From contig NC_084935.1 of the NCBI RefSeq assembly GCF_958298935.1, positions 6,582,001 through 6,646,000 of the forward strand: DNA of 64,000 nucleotides. The letters are read 5' to 3'. The stretch comes from Phragmites australis. Taxonomy: Eukaryota; Streptophyta; Magnoliopsida; Poales; Poaceae. Position 1 is the stretch's first letter, and every line of letters begins with the position of its first letter. Below, piece after piece: positions 45,211 through 56,628 of the stretch. A model generated the notes under the pieces. That model had not been told where the DNA came from. It did not search any database and was given only the letters and a program-made list of their open reading frames with translations. The translations under genes and the position numbers were made by a program.

Positions 45211-45801
45211 TCCAGACGTAATGGAGGACAATCGTATGCTTTACAGACGAATGCTATGTGAGTATATGGAGAAGGCCAATAAGAAGGCCTACATGCATCA
45301 CGCAAATCAAGAGGGGGCTGCGGAGCACAGGTTCAGTGTCCTGTACCGGGATAAGGGCCGGAGGGGGGAAGATGTGAGCTACATGTTCAAGAGTGTGTGC
45401 TAAGGAGTGGGACATGCATCTGTAGTTACCAGAAGCCACAATTACTCCACAAACCTTGTACACACGTCATAGCTGCGTGTGCGGAGCACCATATGCTTCC
45501 CAGACAATATGTTTCAAAGTATTTTATGGAAGATCAAATATTGAACACCTGGAATCATGAGCTGTATGGTTACGGCATTGTTGACACTTTTATAAATAAT
45601 CCAGGGCCTGCAAGAATATATGTGCCTGATTTGGAAAAGATGAAGAACGCACCTGGCCGAAGACAAACTCGTCGGATTCGCAACGATATGGATGAATCCG
45701 AGGCTGGCCCTAGGGTCAAGCGATGCAGTCAGTGCAATGAAACAGGTCACACGAACAATTATTGTCCCAAAAATACACCTGGTGATGCACCTGTTGTCTA
45801 G
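44774..45801 (+). pseudogene. MULE transposase with central deletion (MULE-a)
   Basis: The N-terminal part (MRVFLGMTDKLIF, KANERTIVDVCKWLMRFF) matches the copy at 54968. After a frame change near 45100 and the words EAVEDESEQVNIG, about 45211, the sequence jumps to the C-terminal part: YMEKANKKAYMHHAN, then a SWIM zinc finger CICSYQKPQLLHKPCTHVIAAC, then RRQTRRIRNDMDE and a CCHC knuckle CSQCNETGHTNNYC, ending at the TAG at 45799. The whole MuDR DNA-binding and DDE catalytic region is missing. It could not transpose the element. Confidence 0.88.
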
Positions 45802-45971
45802 GTGAGTATTATGACGTATTGTGCTCGATTTGTAGCATTTGAACCTTCATTTGTAGGTAACTATCGCAATGTGTTAATGTTGCATATAGTGATATAGTGA
45901 ATTTGCATTCAAAGTATATTGTTACTGTCTATATCTAACAATGCATTAATGTACATGTCTTTCAAATGCAG

Positions 45972-47370
45972 ATATAGCGGACCCTGTGACCCCCGAGCTT
46001 CTAGACCCTGCAGTGGACAAAAAGCATCGCAGCTTCTTGTCCGCCGAGCACCAGACAGAGCTAAGAGTGTTTCGACCACGGGGCCCTGGAGAGCTGCTTA
46101 CGATAGACGAGCGATGGAAGCACATGTACTTCGATAATTTTATACGAAATTGCCATATCACTGATGTAATTCCATATTATTGATATACTGCAATACTTTT
46201 AGGTTGGCAGCGGCGGGACTCCTACCGCTTTGCCGGTTGGTTGAGGCCCGATCGACGGAGAACCCCGAGGCAGCGGCGCGTCGTTTCTACTTTGACCGGT
46301 CGCTGATAGAAGCCCTGGTCGACCGATGGAGGTCGGAGACACATACGTTCCATCTCCCGTGCGGCGAGATGACCCCGACCTTGCAGGATGTAGCCTACCT
46401 CTTAGGCCTACCTTTCGTGGGAGCTGCGATTGGGGTTATCGATATGGATGCTGACTGGATCAATGTCATGCATCAGTGCTTTGGCCCGGTGGAGCGGAAG
46501 GCGGACGCACCCCCCTACGTGCCTTAGTTCTTGTCCGATGCACAAGGGCCAATGAAGAAGTGGATCCTATAGTTTCAGGTTCGGTACAATACAACCTATC
46601 ATTTGAAGTTCTAGTATGTAGTAATGATTGCTTTTTACACCAGTCATATTTGCAGCCGACGTACATACACCCCCATGCCAACGCATACTCGGTCTCCAGG
46701 CATTTGGAGGCCTTTCTGTTTTGGTTGTTTGGGTTATGTCGTGGAGGAGGTCCGTCCCCACAACGAGCGGAGCTTCAACGAGTACCTACGGTGGTACATT
46801 CAGCAAATTAAGGTAATATTGTGCACATGTTACTTCGGTGACGAGGCCGATCCGTCTTCAGCGGCCTCACGCCCAACCCCACCAGCATCGTTTGAGCCAT
46901 ACTACGGCACGACAGCCTGGCCTTCTTCTGCTGCACCGGCATACCACGCAGGTACAATTGTACAATTTTTACTACTACTTACAATACCACATTATTCGTA
47001 TCTAACATAATTATTTGTTCGTAGGCCCCTCCAGCCAGTACACATGGACACCAGGAGAGCCTTCACAGTCCTCCTACCCTAGTCAGGAGGATGAGGCTGG
47101 CTCGGACGCCGCATACGACCTCATTCGTGACTTCTTCGGGGGCACACCTGACTATGACGTCCTCCAGCGGTCCCAGGTACCCAGTACTCCCCTTTGGACA
47201 CAGCCCACGCAGGACGAGGCCTTGACACCGGTGCTCCCTATTAGGCCTACCAGACAGGTCGGTCCACCCGACCCCCTCACATACTCCAGGGGTCACGTGA
47301 GAGTTAACCAGCAGCATCGGGACCACGATGGGGGGCACGGACGATGGCAACGGGGGAGGCAGCAGTAGAA
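45972..47370 (+). pseudogene. Plant mobile domain (PMD) gene carried by MULE-a
   Basis: Exon-like pieces read RSFLSAEHQTELRVFRPRGP, DERWKH, then after an intron of about 76 bases (ending tttag near 46200) LAAAGLLPLCRLVEARS, FYFDRSLIEALVDRWRSETH, FHLPCGEMTPTLQDVAYLLG. This is the start of the aminotransferase-like plant mobile domain, as in MAIN and MAIL1. A stop (TAG, near 46528) follows the VPYVP-like stretch, and the middle of the domain is shortened: HANAYSVSRHLEAFLFWLFG is followed in another frame by HNERSFNEYLRWYIQQIK. A C-terminal tail rich in Gln/Arg/Gly ends at the TAG at 47366-47368. PMD genes travel with plant transposons and have host members acting in silencing. This copy is not intact. 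Confidence 0.75.
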
Positions 47371-47949
47371 TTTTAGATTTTTTGTAACTTATATATGCAT
47401 ATTCGCTTCGCGATGTACTCCTACGTATTCAGACATGTTTACTCTTTATGGTCCACTTAGCATGTTGTAACTGCATTTCATATCCAAAACGATGGCATCC
47501 TAGTTGCATTTCTTAATCTGACACGACCACACGCTACATTCTATCGTCGTCATTATATCTTACAAAGCAACTTATGCAACGAGTGATACCTCGCTTACTC
47601 TGTTGGGAGTGTAACTTTAATCACGAAGTGATCACACTACTCAACTTTTACCATGACATGACAACACATGCTTCCTTGCGCAGGCTTTAGATAAGAAGTG
47701 ACAACACTGGACAGCTTTTTTCAAACAATAAATGACAACACAGGTACCAATAAATGTGGAATATCTGACCATCATCAGTGACACAACTTTCCCATTCTTC
47801 AAGATGGAATCCGATGCTCCTGCCACCATCTGCGCCCCTGCAATCACTCTTTTCTTCAAGAGAGAATCCAATGCTCCTGCCTCCCCCAACCATAAATAGC
47901 CGAACCTCCTTACGTTGATGCACCACTCATTTCTCAGATATCTCAAGTG

Positions 47950-48461
47950 CAATGTCTTCCTCAGCTCTACCAAACCCACCAAAGAAACATTAGGGGACTA
48001 CCGTATCTCAAGGTATCGAACCACCAATGTGCTTCTGTGGTGATCTTTGCAAGCTCCGCGAGTCGCAATACATCTCATACGCGCTTCTTCATGTGTGCCA
48101 ACTACGAGTATGACAAGCCTCAATATGCAACATATGAGTATCGACCGGTATAACAACAGATATCAGCCTCATCTCTGCCGATTTTGCACCTTGTTTTACT
48201 AACCGCTCATCTTGTTCTATTTGTTCAGTCCCCTCCACCGCTCTGTGATTTTATCAATGGCTCGACAATGAGCAAAATGAGGAACAAAAGCAGTGGGTCA
48301 ACATGAACATGAGGTGGAGAAGAGAAGCGTACGCACGTCGGGAGTACGAGCAACAGCAAGAGGAACTTCGCCTCAAGCGGGAGGAAGAAGAGCATATGAG
48401 AAAGACGGCGCACGACCGTACCATGGCTCAGGCTCGGGAGGCTGAGAGGCCGCCGTGCTAA
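47950..48461 (+). pseudogene. GRF-zinc-finger-like coiled-coil gene carried by MULE-a
   Basis: A start MSSSALPNPPKK at about 47952 meets a stop. Then come CFCGDLCKLRESQY and, one frame on, FFMCANYEYDKPQY: a Cys pattern like small GRF-type zinc fingers in grass transposons. After an intron-like gap ending near 48228, SPPPLCDF leads, after another frame change, into a long charged helix (EQNEEQKQWVNMNMRW, YEQQQEELRLKREEEEHMRK) and a stop at 48459-48461. At least one stop and two frameshifts are present. Role unknown. Confidence 0.6.
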
Positions 48462-48844
48462 GGCGGTAGGTCCCGATGCCCTCCGAAAGAGAAAATATTC
48501 TAGATGCACTCAGTAGAGAGTATCTAATGTAACCCGACATACTTTCACTCCCTAAGGCATATTATGATTAGGATCGGCGCACTAATAAGTAGGTCTTAGT
48601 ACGAACCGTATATGCTACCTTTGTTTCTTCGTCGTGTCGTCGTGGTTACAGTCTTATGTAATATTTTCACCCTATGTTTAATACTATGTTTATCGTCGTT
48701 CGCACCTCATACCCACGTAATATGCTGCGAGTTTTAATTCCTAATTTTTTATTCTCCGACTATTACATAACCTACTCTAAATTTTAATTCCAAATTTTCT
48801 TAAAGCCCTTTTTTTGTTTTATTAATTACACAAAATTTGGCATT

Positions 48845-49043
48845 TTTCGGGAAAAAAAGTCCCTTACCGCCCTCTGAAGGGGCGGTTAGACCTCTCGCCC
48901 TCTCAGGGGGTAGTTAGCTAACTTAACAGCCCTCTCAGAGAGCTGCAGCCCTCTCAGAAGGCTGCAGGTATCTAGTTTTACATTTTTTCCTACGAAGAAT
49001 CTATTTATTTAAATTTTTAATCCAAAAAATATAAAAAAAAACT
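48845..49043. repeat. Right terminal inverted repeat of MULE-a
   Basis: Read inverted, the sequence gives a run like the left end at 43871-44110: t-run, aaatttaaataaatagatt, then blocks with ctctgagaggg and ggcggtaaggg. Indels are frequent, so the two ends have diverged. Confidence 0.8.
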
Positions 49044-49069
49044 CCACACGGGACGCCTACCAGGAATAT

Positions 49070-50705
49070 TTGCAGGGCTACTTCCCTATTATTCTTTGCT
49101 GGGTTCTGCTACGTGCACCAAGAAGACGTACCAGGAAAGTTGACACCAACTTTATTTTTGCACGCAAGTTAAACAAATATTTTTGTCCTGCTCTGTTGAT
49201 CACGCACTTAGTTTTCTTTGCCATGGTTTTTATAAAATATGATATTCTGTTATTAGATCGAGACATAAGATTTTCTCTATGGCAAGGTAAGATGCAGACA
49301 ATTTTGACACATACTGATCTCGATGATGTGTTTAATGGCTTCGGCAAAAAGGACAAGAGATCATGGTTCAATGAGTAAAAGAGAAATGATCGTAACGCTT
49401 TGTCACATATTCATTTTAATTTATCAAATATTATTTTATAAGAGGTTTTGTAGGAATAAATCGTTGCTGCCTTATAGCTAAAGGTAAAATCGACTAAGTG
49501 TCCAAGGATCTTACCAATAAAATATATCTAAAGATAAAGTTGTTCATACATAAATTACAAAATGATGGTTCCGTGTTAAATCATTTTTTGGTCTCCAAGG
49601 ATGTCATTGCTGATCTACAGTTTATAGAGGTCAAATATGATGATGATGAGTTGAGTCTTAATCTTTTATGCTCATTGTCCAGTTCTTTTGCAAACTTTAG
49701 AGACTCTATATTATACAGTTATGATACTCTAAGATTGAAAGAAGTTTATAAGGTATTGCATGCTAAGGAAAAGATAAAAACATATGATGTTTACTAATGG
49801 CTCGCCTTCCAATTGAGAAGATCTGATTGCATGTAGCAGGACAAAGGAAAAGAAATCCCAACATGGCCACATGGGTAAAAGTTCGAACGGTTACATAGGT
49901 CGTTTGAAATCCAAAGGCAACGAAAAATTCTACATGTATTACAACAAGGACAATCATGACATATATTATTGTTACAAGATGAAAACAAAGAAAAGAGGAA
50001 CGATAAATCTGATGAAGAAGGTAAAGTTTTTGTTGCTACTACCAATGGTAGTTCTGATGATGGTCAGACTCACGTTGCTTTTGCTGGATGTGCAAGTAGT
50101 GGTGATGAATGGATTATTGATTGATTTTGCTACATGTTTTCATATATGCATCCAGGTTCACCACTTATAATTATGTTCAAGGTCCTAGTTCTGTTAAAAT
50201 GGGTGATGACAAGCCATATCCAATTGCTGGAATTGGATCGATTATGATAAAGATGCATGATAGCGTTGTTATGACCTTGACAGATGTGAGATATGTTCTA
50301 GGTATGATCAGGAATCTTATTTCTTTGAGTACTCTTGATAATAAAGGTATAAATAGTCAGGTGGAGATGGTGTTCTGAAGGTGAAAAATGTTCCCTTACT
50401 ATAATGAAAGGTGATTTAAAATCTGTAATTATTGTCTACACGGCACTACAATAACCGTGATGTAGATGTAAGTGCACATACATTATCATATTCTGATTCT
50501 ACTAATATTTGGCATATGAGTGAACTTGGTTTGGCAAAATTGAGTAAGAGATGTCTTCTTGACAGACATAATATCTGCAAGCAGAAATTTTGTAAGTATT
50601 ATGTCTTTAGCAACATAAGAGGGTGAGATCAATACTTCGGTTCATACAATAGAAGATATTCTTAATTATGTGCATTCTAATTTATAGGGACCATCTTGTA
50701 AGTCT
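49070..50705 (+). pseudogene. Copia gag-protease-integrase start, decayed
   Basis: From about 49230 the frames give YDILLLDRDIRFSLWQGKM, DLDDVFNGFGKKDKRSWFNE, then DDDELSLNLLCSLSSSFANF, a damaged knuckle region, protease-like neighbourhood WIIDFATCFHICI (the Asp-Thr-Gly type motif is lost), MGDDKPYPIAGIGSIMIKMH, VRYVLGMIRNLISLSTLD and HMSELGLAKLSKRCLLD. This is the gag to pre-integrase part of a Ty1/copia polyprotein. Many stops and frame changes break it. It ends at the CACTA insertion near 50710; the rest of pol is not found on the other side. Confidence 0.85.
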
Positions 50706-50739
50706 TCACTATATCACTACTACAGAATAGGCCTTATAT

Positions 50740-50985
50740 ACCAGCAAATCACTGTCGGTTCCTTACGAGCCGACAATGATAGAGTATCACTGCCGGTTCG
50801 TATCAAGTATTGGCACTAAAAGCTCATTCGAAAAGAACCGGCAGTGATAATTGACTATTACTGTCGGTTCTAGTCACGAACCAGCAGTGATACTATCATT
50901 GCCGATCCTTCTTATGAACCGGTAGTAAAACTTAACTATCACTACCGGTTCTATCCACGAACCAGCAGTGATAATGGATGATAGC
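50740..50985. repeat. Inverted subterminal repeats of CACTA-A
   Basis: At least six copies of a (t)atcact(g/a)(c/t)cggttc unit alternate with its inverse gaacc(g/a)gcagtgat(a), each pair separated by a short spacer. The arrangement gives several strong hairpins. Such subterminal motifs bind CACTA transposase. Confidence 0.8.
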
Positions 50986-51192
50986 TTATATTAAAAAATC
51001 ATAACTTTTTTTATACAAAGTTACATGGGGACAAACTTTATATAAAAATTGTAGTTCTCGATGAGATCTACAATTTTGTAGTTAAAAACTTTTTTATTTA
51101 AAGTTATTAAGATGTCCAAATAATCGTTTGAAGTTTCAGACAGAAGAGATCAAAATAATTGCATATGCTATTGTTACCACAAGTATTTCTGT

Positions 51193-51252
51193 GGTGGGAT
51201 GTTAATGACGTATCGGGCGAGATGAGAGGTCTCGGGTTCGAGTGCCATGAAT
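51193..51252 (+). other. tRNA-like B-box sequence in CACTA-A
   Basis: The stretch gagaggtctcgggttcgagtgcc contains a good pol III B-box (ggttcgagtgc, 51235-51245). A box A is only weakly suggested near 51191-51205 and no cloverleaf was found. The same sequence occurs at 56935-56988 in CACTA-B. Confidence 0.35.
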
Positions 51253-52189
51253 TGCTGTAAGGATCGGTGACGTCCTAAGAGGGGGGGTGAATTAGGACAT
51301 TTAGAACTAAACTGGCTCAAAAAATAACACAAGATAAACCTATATCAATTTCTATCTAAATGTGCTCTAGGTTTATCTAGCGTGTCTACTCTACCGATTA
51401 AGGAAACTTGCAACCTATCTAGTAAGGTAAATTGCAAGAATGTAAATGCGGAAGTGTAAAGAGGGTAGAGAGAACAAACTCGGCACAAGGATTTTTATCC
51501 CGTGGTTTCGATGGTATGAAAGCCACCCCTAGTCCACGTTGGAGCTCCACAAAGGATATGCTCCCGGTCGGCACCCGGTCACGGCCTTTGAGCCACCAAG
51601 TCACAAAGACAAGGCCTCTACCCGGATGAGCCACCAAACCACCAAGGCAAGGTCTCACCACTAGCCTCTCTTCCGGTTCCTCGCCGCCGTGATCACTTCG
51701 GAGCTTGAGCCACAAAGGCAAGGGTCTCCGCGTCCCCGCACAAATACCTTGCCGCCTCTCCACACCAAGTCGGAGGGTCAACAAGCTTACCGACGAGTCA
51801 CCAAGACTCCAAGGTGCCGGCGTACCACTTGGTACAAGTTAGGATCACTCCTTGATCCACTCTCTATGCAGCTATCAACTAGCTACACTCTCTCTAGGCC
51901 TACAAGCACTAATCACTCTCTAATGGTGTGCTTAATCGCCTTGGATTTGATCACTTAAGCACTTTGGTGGCTTGGATGTCTTCTCAAGTGTACATGAACT
52001 TCTCTGGACTCCAGCCCCTTCAAATGACTGAGTGGAGGAGTATTTATAGCCTCAAACCCGCCAACTAGCCGTTGCCCCAACGGCTCAGAAAATTGTGAGC
52101 ACCGGATAATCCTGTGATGATAGTAGTACAAGCACCGGATTATCCTGTGAGTACATCAGAGAAACTAGCCGTTGGAACCCACTCAAACT

Positions 52190-52445
52190 CAACTGTGAGC
52201 ACCGAATTATCCTGTGATGAGTTAGTTAACACCGGACAAAAGCACCGGATTATCCTATGCCCATAAGTTCATTTTGGAGCTCTCTGCAAAAATTAGTCCG
52301 GTGAGTTCATTTTGTGAGCACCGGATTATCCTGTGATGAGTTAGTTAACACCGGACAAAAGCACCGGATTATCCTATGCCCATAAGTTCATTTTGGAGCT
52401 CTCTGCAAAAATTAGTCCGGTGAGTTCATTTTGTGAGCACCGGAT
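52190..52445. repeat. 119-bp tandem duplication with caccggattatcc words
   Basis: The words gatgagttagttaacaccgg recur 119 bases apart (about 52216 and 52335), each followed by an identical stretch up to ttcattttgtgagcacc. Further single caccggattatcctgtga words flank it from 52095 to 52565 and form a minisatellite-like field inside the solo LTR. Confidence 0.8.
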
Positions 52446-52561
52446 TATCCTGTGAGGCACCGGACTTATGTTGATTTGAGCACCGGAGTTATGTTGATTT
52501 GAGCACCGGATATTCCTCTGAAGCACCGGAGTTATGTTGATTTTGATCACCGGATTATCCT

Positions 52562-52886
52562 GTGAGGCAAATTTCAGCACAACTGTATTTTGGGTATAAC
52601 TTTTCGCTACGAACTCCGATTTTGATGATCTTGGGCTCTATTGAAAGCTTGTGAATAGATCTACAAGATTATACAAAAATCCATCCCATTTGATCACATC
52701 AAAATTCATTGTGAGCACCGGATAATCCGGTGAGGCAAATTTCAGCACAACTGCGTTTTGTATTTTGGGCATAACTTTTCGCTCCGAACTCCGATTTTGA
52801 TGATCTTGGGCTCTATTGAAAGCTTGTGAAGAACTCTACAAAATTATACAGAAATCCAACCCATTTGATCACATCAAAATTCATGG
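52562..52886. repeat. Second duplicated block in the solo LTR
   Basis: The block gtgaggcaaatttcagcac ... catcaaaattcat occurs twice (about 52562-52711 and 52730-52885) with small changes. A related piece (ccgattttgatgatttt..ctctata) is seen in the other LTR near 63450. Confidence 0.75.
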
Positions 52887-53315
52887 AACAAGTCCAATTC
52901 ATTCCTTTCTTTATTCCGGCTTCGGTGACTTCTCTTTTGTTGCATCCATGAGACCTACTAAAGCATATACTTGACAAACATGTTAGTCTTATTGACTATA
53001 TTGTCATTAATCACCAAAATTACATACATGCCCTTATGTAATTTAGGCAATCAACCTAAGGGCATGTTTCCTACAATTGCATGCGCGCGTATTTCGTACA
53101 AAAAATCGTGTGACTTGGGACGACGCGGCCGCGGGGTTCCTCGAGTGCAATTTTTTTTTAATTTTTCTAGCTTAAAAAACATTGAATCAAGGACAAACTA
53201 TCACTACTGGTCCCTGAGCCTGCAATGATAGTCGGCCCGTTGTCCATTACTGGCTCGAAAATCGAAAGTATGAGTGGTTTTAGAGCTGACAGTGAAGATA
53301 TTTTCTGTAGTAATA

Positions 53316-53604
53316 GCAGTCACTACAAACGCAATAGTGGACGCTATTTGTAACCTTGATAAAAACATGTCAAGACTCATTTGCACCCTGTCATTGATTG
53401 GTTGTTCGTCATTGATTCCTATCACATTCTCAAACCCTATTATTTTCAAAGCCTGTCACACCAGTTGCTATATATGCTCCTGTTGTTTGAAGTTAAGCGT
53501 AGAGAGTTGTTTGGGTGCACTGCTCTATTTTGAAAGGTAAGTGGTTGATACGGACACGCATTGTAGTTAGAAGAAATTGCAAACGAGGAGTCGACAGCGC
53601 AAGC
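53316..53604 (+). repeat. Right flank of CACTA-A, end of duplication unit 1
   Basis: The 289 bases from gcagtcactacaaacgc to gagtcgacagcgca are repeated at 57228-57512 after CACTA-B, nearly unchanged. The similarity ends at the same word in both. No gene is recognised in it. Confidence 0.85.
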
Positions 53605-53692
53605 CAAATCCTTGCCGTATGTGTTAATATATATATATATAGTAAGTCGTATGAGAAGTTGAAATAATTATTGTAATTTTTCTATATTATAT

Positions 53693-55410
53693 ACAATCTC
53701 CCGTATAATAAAAATCACCGATTGACGTTCATAGTTTTTTTGGCAAGGATTTTTTCACGTGTCAGGTGTTCAACCGCCAAACCACCGGTGACATCACCGA
53801 CAGAAGCTGTCCCGAGCCGGCGTCCTCCCGAACCTGCTGACACGAAACACTCGCCCGGAAGCAAAGCCCGATCAAGTATTTATTCCTTTCTTTATTGATA
53901 GGCTTTGGTCCCTGTTCACCCGTGAAGCCACAAAAGAATATATATTTGCTTGGTCTTTTTTTTGAAAGATATTTGCTTGGTCCCAGGCAAAGGTGCACAG
54001 CCGCAAGCCTACCGTCACCTGTTGCTGCTAGAAATTGGGTGACTTCGCTACGCGCACACGGGAGAGTTTTTTTTATTTTTATATTTTTATTAAAAATTTA
54101 AATAAATAGATTTTATAGAAAAAAATTACAAAACTAAACGTATACAGCACTATAAGAGAGCGGTTAGGCCTTTTGCCCTCCCAGAGGGTGGTTAGCTGGC
54201 CTAACCACCCCCTTAGAGAGCAGCTAGGGCCTGCTCGCCCGTGACCGGCGCCTTACCGCCCCTGAGGGGGCGGGTAGGGGTCCTTACCGCCCCTCAAGGG
54301 GCTTCCCGCTCGCGCCGCTCGGCCTCCACCCCTCCGGCCTCTTCTATAAAAGGGGCTAAAATTAGCCTAAAATCCTATTTTATTCAAAAAAAGAAAAAAA
54401 TTGTGAAGAGAGAGGAGAAGAGAGGAGAGGGGAGGGTTGGAAGAGAGGCCGGCGAAGTCATACTGCATTTGAGCTGTGGATTTGAAGATTATTTTCGAGT
54501 AAGTCTTTTTTTTCTTTTTATTATTGTTAATTAATGCAATAGTAGTATATGACATAGGTTTTAGACATATATGATCTATGGTTTAGAAATTTTCATATTT
54601 AATAGGAAATTGTCAAATTTACTTAGAAAATTGTATGATAGCAATGAAATATAGAATATTATTTTTACTATATTAGGTTTGGATATGTAGATTTTATAGA
54701 ATAATAATTGTAGGGTTGTAATGTGTGATATAGGAGGTAGCACTATATGATAATTTGCGAACATAGGATGTAGCATTTAGAAAATGGTAGCGTTTAATTT
54801 GCACACGGTACAATAGGTAGTAAATATAGATTGTATAGAGTGATATTTATAGGTTGGTTTGGTTAGGACTATTATTTAAAACCTATTGTTATGTATGAAT
54901 CGGTGTCGGTAAATTATTTTATCCGATAATTAGAAATATAGTTTATCGGTCTTAATATTGGTTATGTTTGCGGGTGTTTCTAGGGATGACAGATAAATTA
55001 ATTTTTCTGATATATTATGGTGAGGGTGAAATTAGGTACAGTCCTAACGGTGTAGATCTGTCTAGATTTCGTCATGTCATGAAGGATCTTAGTAAAGCTA
55101 ATGAGCGGACTATTGTGGGTGTGTGCAAATGGCTCATGCGGTTTTTCCAACTGGATCCGCAACAACATGAGCTGAAGTTGAAAGCTGTCCTCAGCTGTGC
55201 TAGTCATGGATATTTTGGTGAGCTTGTTCCCATCTAAGCTACATCAACTTGGAGGCAGTATATAGATATATGTTGTGAACGTGGTCTGCCGCTGGTTTTG
55301 TTAGCTGAGCCGTACCTGAAAGATCAAACTGAGGTGAACTCTGCGGAAGCAGTAGCAGGACCAAGTGAGGCAGTGGAAGATGAATCGGAGCAGGTTAATA
55401 TCGGGTTCAG
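53693..55410 (+). repeat. Left part of tandem duplication unit 2
   Basis: This repeats 43504-45210 with the same flank before the Mutator-like left end. The unit starts about 90 bases after the end of unit 1 at 53604, which is why a tandem duplication is the simplest reading. Confidence 0.88.
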
Positions 55411-56628
55411 AGAGGATGTTGGTCCGGAGCTGCAACCAATGGGTGTAACTGATGAAGGGGAGCACATCCCTAGCATCATTGAAGAGATGGAGTTGGAGGA
55501 TGAAGAGTTGGAGGAAGGCTTTGCCGATGGGGATTCATCTGATGAGGAGGGTAATGCTCTAGTTCCTGCAGAGTGGAGGGATCATGAATTTTCGAAGCTG
55601 GTGGTTAGCGAGGCTGACCGGACACCGTGGCAGTACCATGAGAACGAGGTGTCACAGGGTGCTATATATCCTACAAAGGATGCAGTTATTGATGCAGTGA
55701 AATTCTGGTTGTTGTCTCTTCGGAGGCAATTCAAGGTTGTTAAATCCAGTAAAAGGGAGTACGATGTGAAGTGTTTGGTGCCGCAGTGTCCTTGGCAGGT
55801 GCATGCATTCAGAGAGAAATGGGTAGACTACTGGCAGTGCTTAATAGTTAAGAAACATAATTGTCACATTGAGGAAATAGAGTTCGCCCACCGAAACCTG
55901 TCATCTGCCTTTATTGCAAATGTTATGTACAGGAAGATTGTGGATAACCTAAGGTATGAGCCACGATCAATAATCCGTGCTATTGAGCAAAGGTTCCAGT
56001 ACACAATAAACTATGCGAAGGCATGGAGGACAAAACAAAAGGCTATTGAGATGAGGTTCGGAACATATGAAAATTCATATCACAATCTACCTCGTCAATT
56101 AGCCATAATTTATGGAAGGAACCCAGGCAGCTACTATGATATCAAGCATTACCCCTCTACTGATGTAGAGTATAACGGGAAAAGAGTGTTGCAGCGTGCT
56201 TTCTTTACATTCACCACAACTATCAAAGCATTTTGGTACTGTCGACCCATCATATGCCTAGATGGAACATTCCTGACTGAGAAGTACAAAGGGCAGATAT
56301 TGTCTGCAATTGGGGTCGACGGTAACAACCAAGTCCTGCCACTAGCGTTTGCTTTTCTGGAGAGTGAGAACGGGGACAGCTGGTATTGGTTCCTAGAGCG
56401 GATCAAACATGCTATTGTTCTTGACTGACCAGATGTGTGTCTCATTCATGATAGACATGTAGGATTATTGCAGGCTTGCTGGATATGCAACATGGTAGTG
56501 TTCGACGAGGTGTAGCAGCACAATGGCCCGAATAAAAAGCAGGTGGTGCATACGCCATATGGGTGCGAACTTCTACAGACAGTTTAAAAACAAAGAGTTG
56601 ATGAAGCTTTTCAAAAAGTTATGCAGTC
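54063..56628 (+). mobile_element. Left half of a second Mutator-like copy (MULE-b)
   Basis: The left inverted repeat starts agagttttttttattt after the same gcgcacacggg flank as MULE-a. A TATA box (ttctataaaagg, about 54342-54352), leader and transposase follow. It is cut off inside the transposase gene at about 56628, where CACTA sequence begins. No right end is present. Confidence 0.88.
54968..56510 (+). pseudogene. MULE (MuDR-type) transposase, N-terminal to catalytic part (MULE-b)
   Basis: The N-terminal domain (54968-55234) ends in a TAA; after it the frame reopens and runs 55298-56426. It has an acidic linker, then the MuDR DNA-binding domain with KCLVPQCPWQVHA and VKKHNCHIE (CCHC-type), a spacer with RIIRAIE-like helices, and the catalytic MULE domain ICLDGTFLTEKYKGQILSA, GNNQVLPLAFAFLESENGDS, WYWFLERIK. 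A TGA at 56426-56428 stops it just before CLIHDRHVGLL, which would hold the second catalytic Asp. Sequence related to the gene continues to about 56620. It keeps exactly the part that MULE-a has lost. Confidence 0.9.

Larger units (their letters stand above)
43871..49043 (+). mobile_element. Mutator-like element with three-gene content (MULE-a)
   Basis: The left end (agagtttttttattttt..) and right end (..aaaaaaaaact) are long inverted repeats of about 200 bases: aaatttaaataaatagatt and the ggcggttag/ctctcagaggg blocks are found inverted at both ends. The flanks gcacacggg (43862-43870) and ccacacggg (49044-49052) agree in 8 of 9 bases, the 9-base duplication expected of MULEs. Inside are a TATA box (44152-44160), a transposase with a central deletion, a plant mobile domain gene and a GRF-zinc-finger-like gene, all on the plus strand. 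All are damaged. Confidence 0.85.
51256..53075. mobile_element. Solo LTR nested in CACTA-A
   Basis: It starts tgtaaggatcggtgacgtcc and ends gcatgtttcctaca, with attgc at both sides (51251-51255 and 53076-53080). CACTA-B at about 56984-56996 shows the empty site (catgaattacatgcgcg). At 1820 bases with no primer site or coding it is a solo LTR. The opening cgtcctaagagggggggtga resembles that of the LTR at 62190 and is typical of a copia group with gcctagaggggggtgaatagg starts. Confidence 0.88.
50715..53315. mobile_element. CACTA remnant with nested solo LTR (CACTA-A)
   Basis: The left end is cactactacagaa. The right end reads ttctgtagtaata, its inverted form with two terminal changes. Next to the left end lie many subterminal repeats (atcactgccggttc and gaaccggcagtgat in both directions, 50740-50980). 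Without the nested LTR it is only about 780 bases and codes for nothing, so it is a non-autonomous derivative. The 3-base flanks tat and gca do not match, so either an end has changed or the borders were rearranged. Confidence 0.75.
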
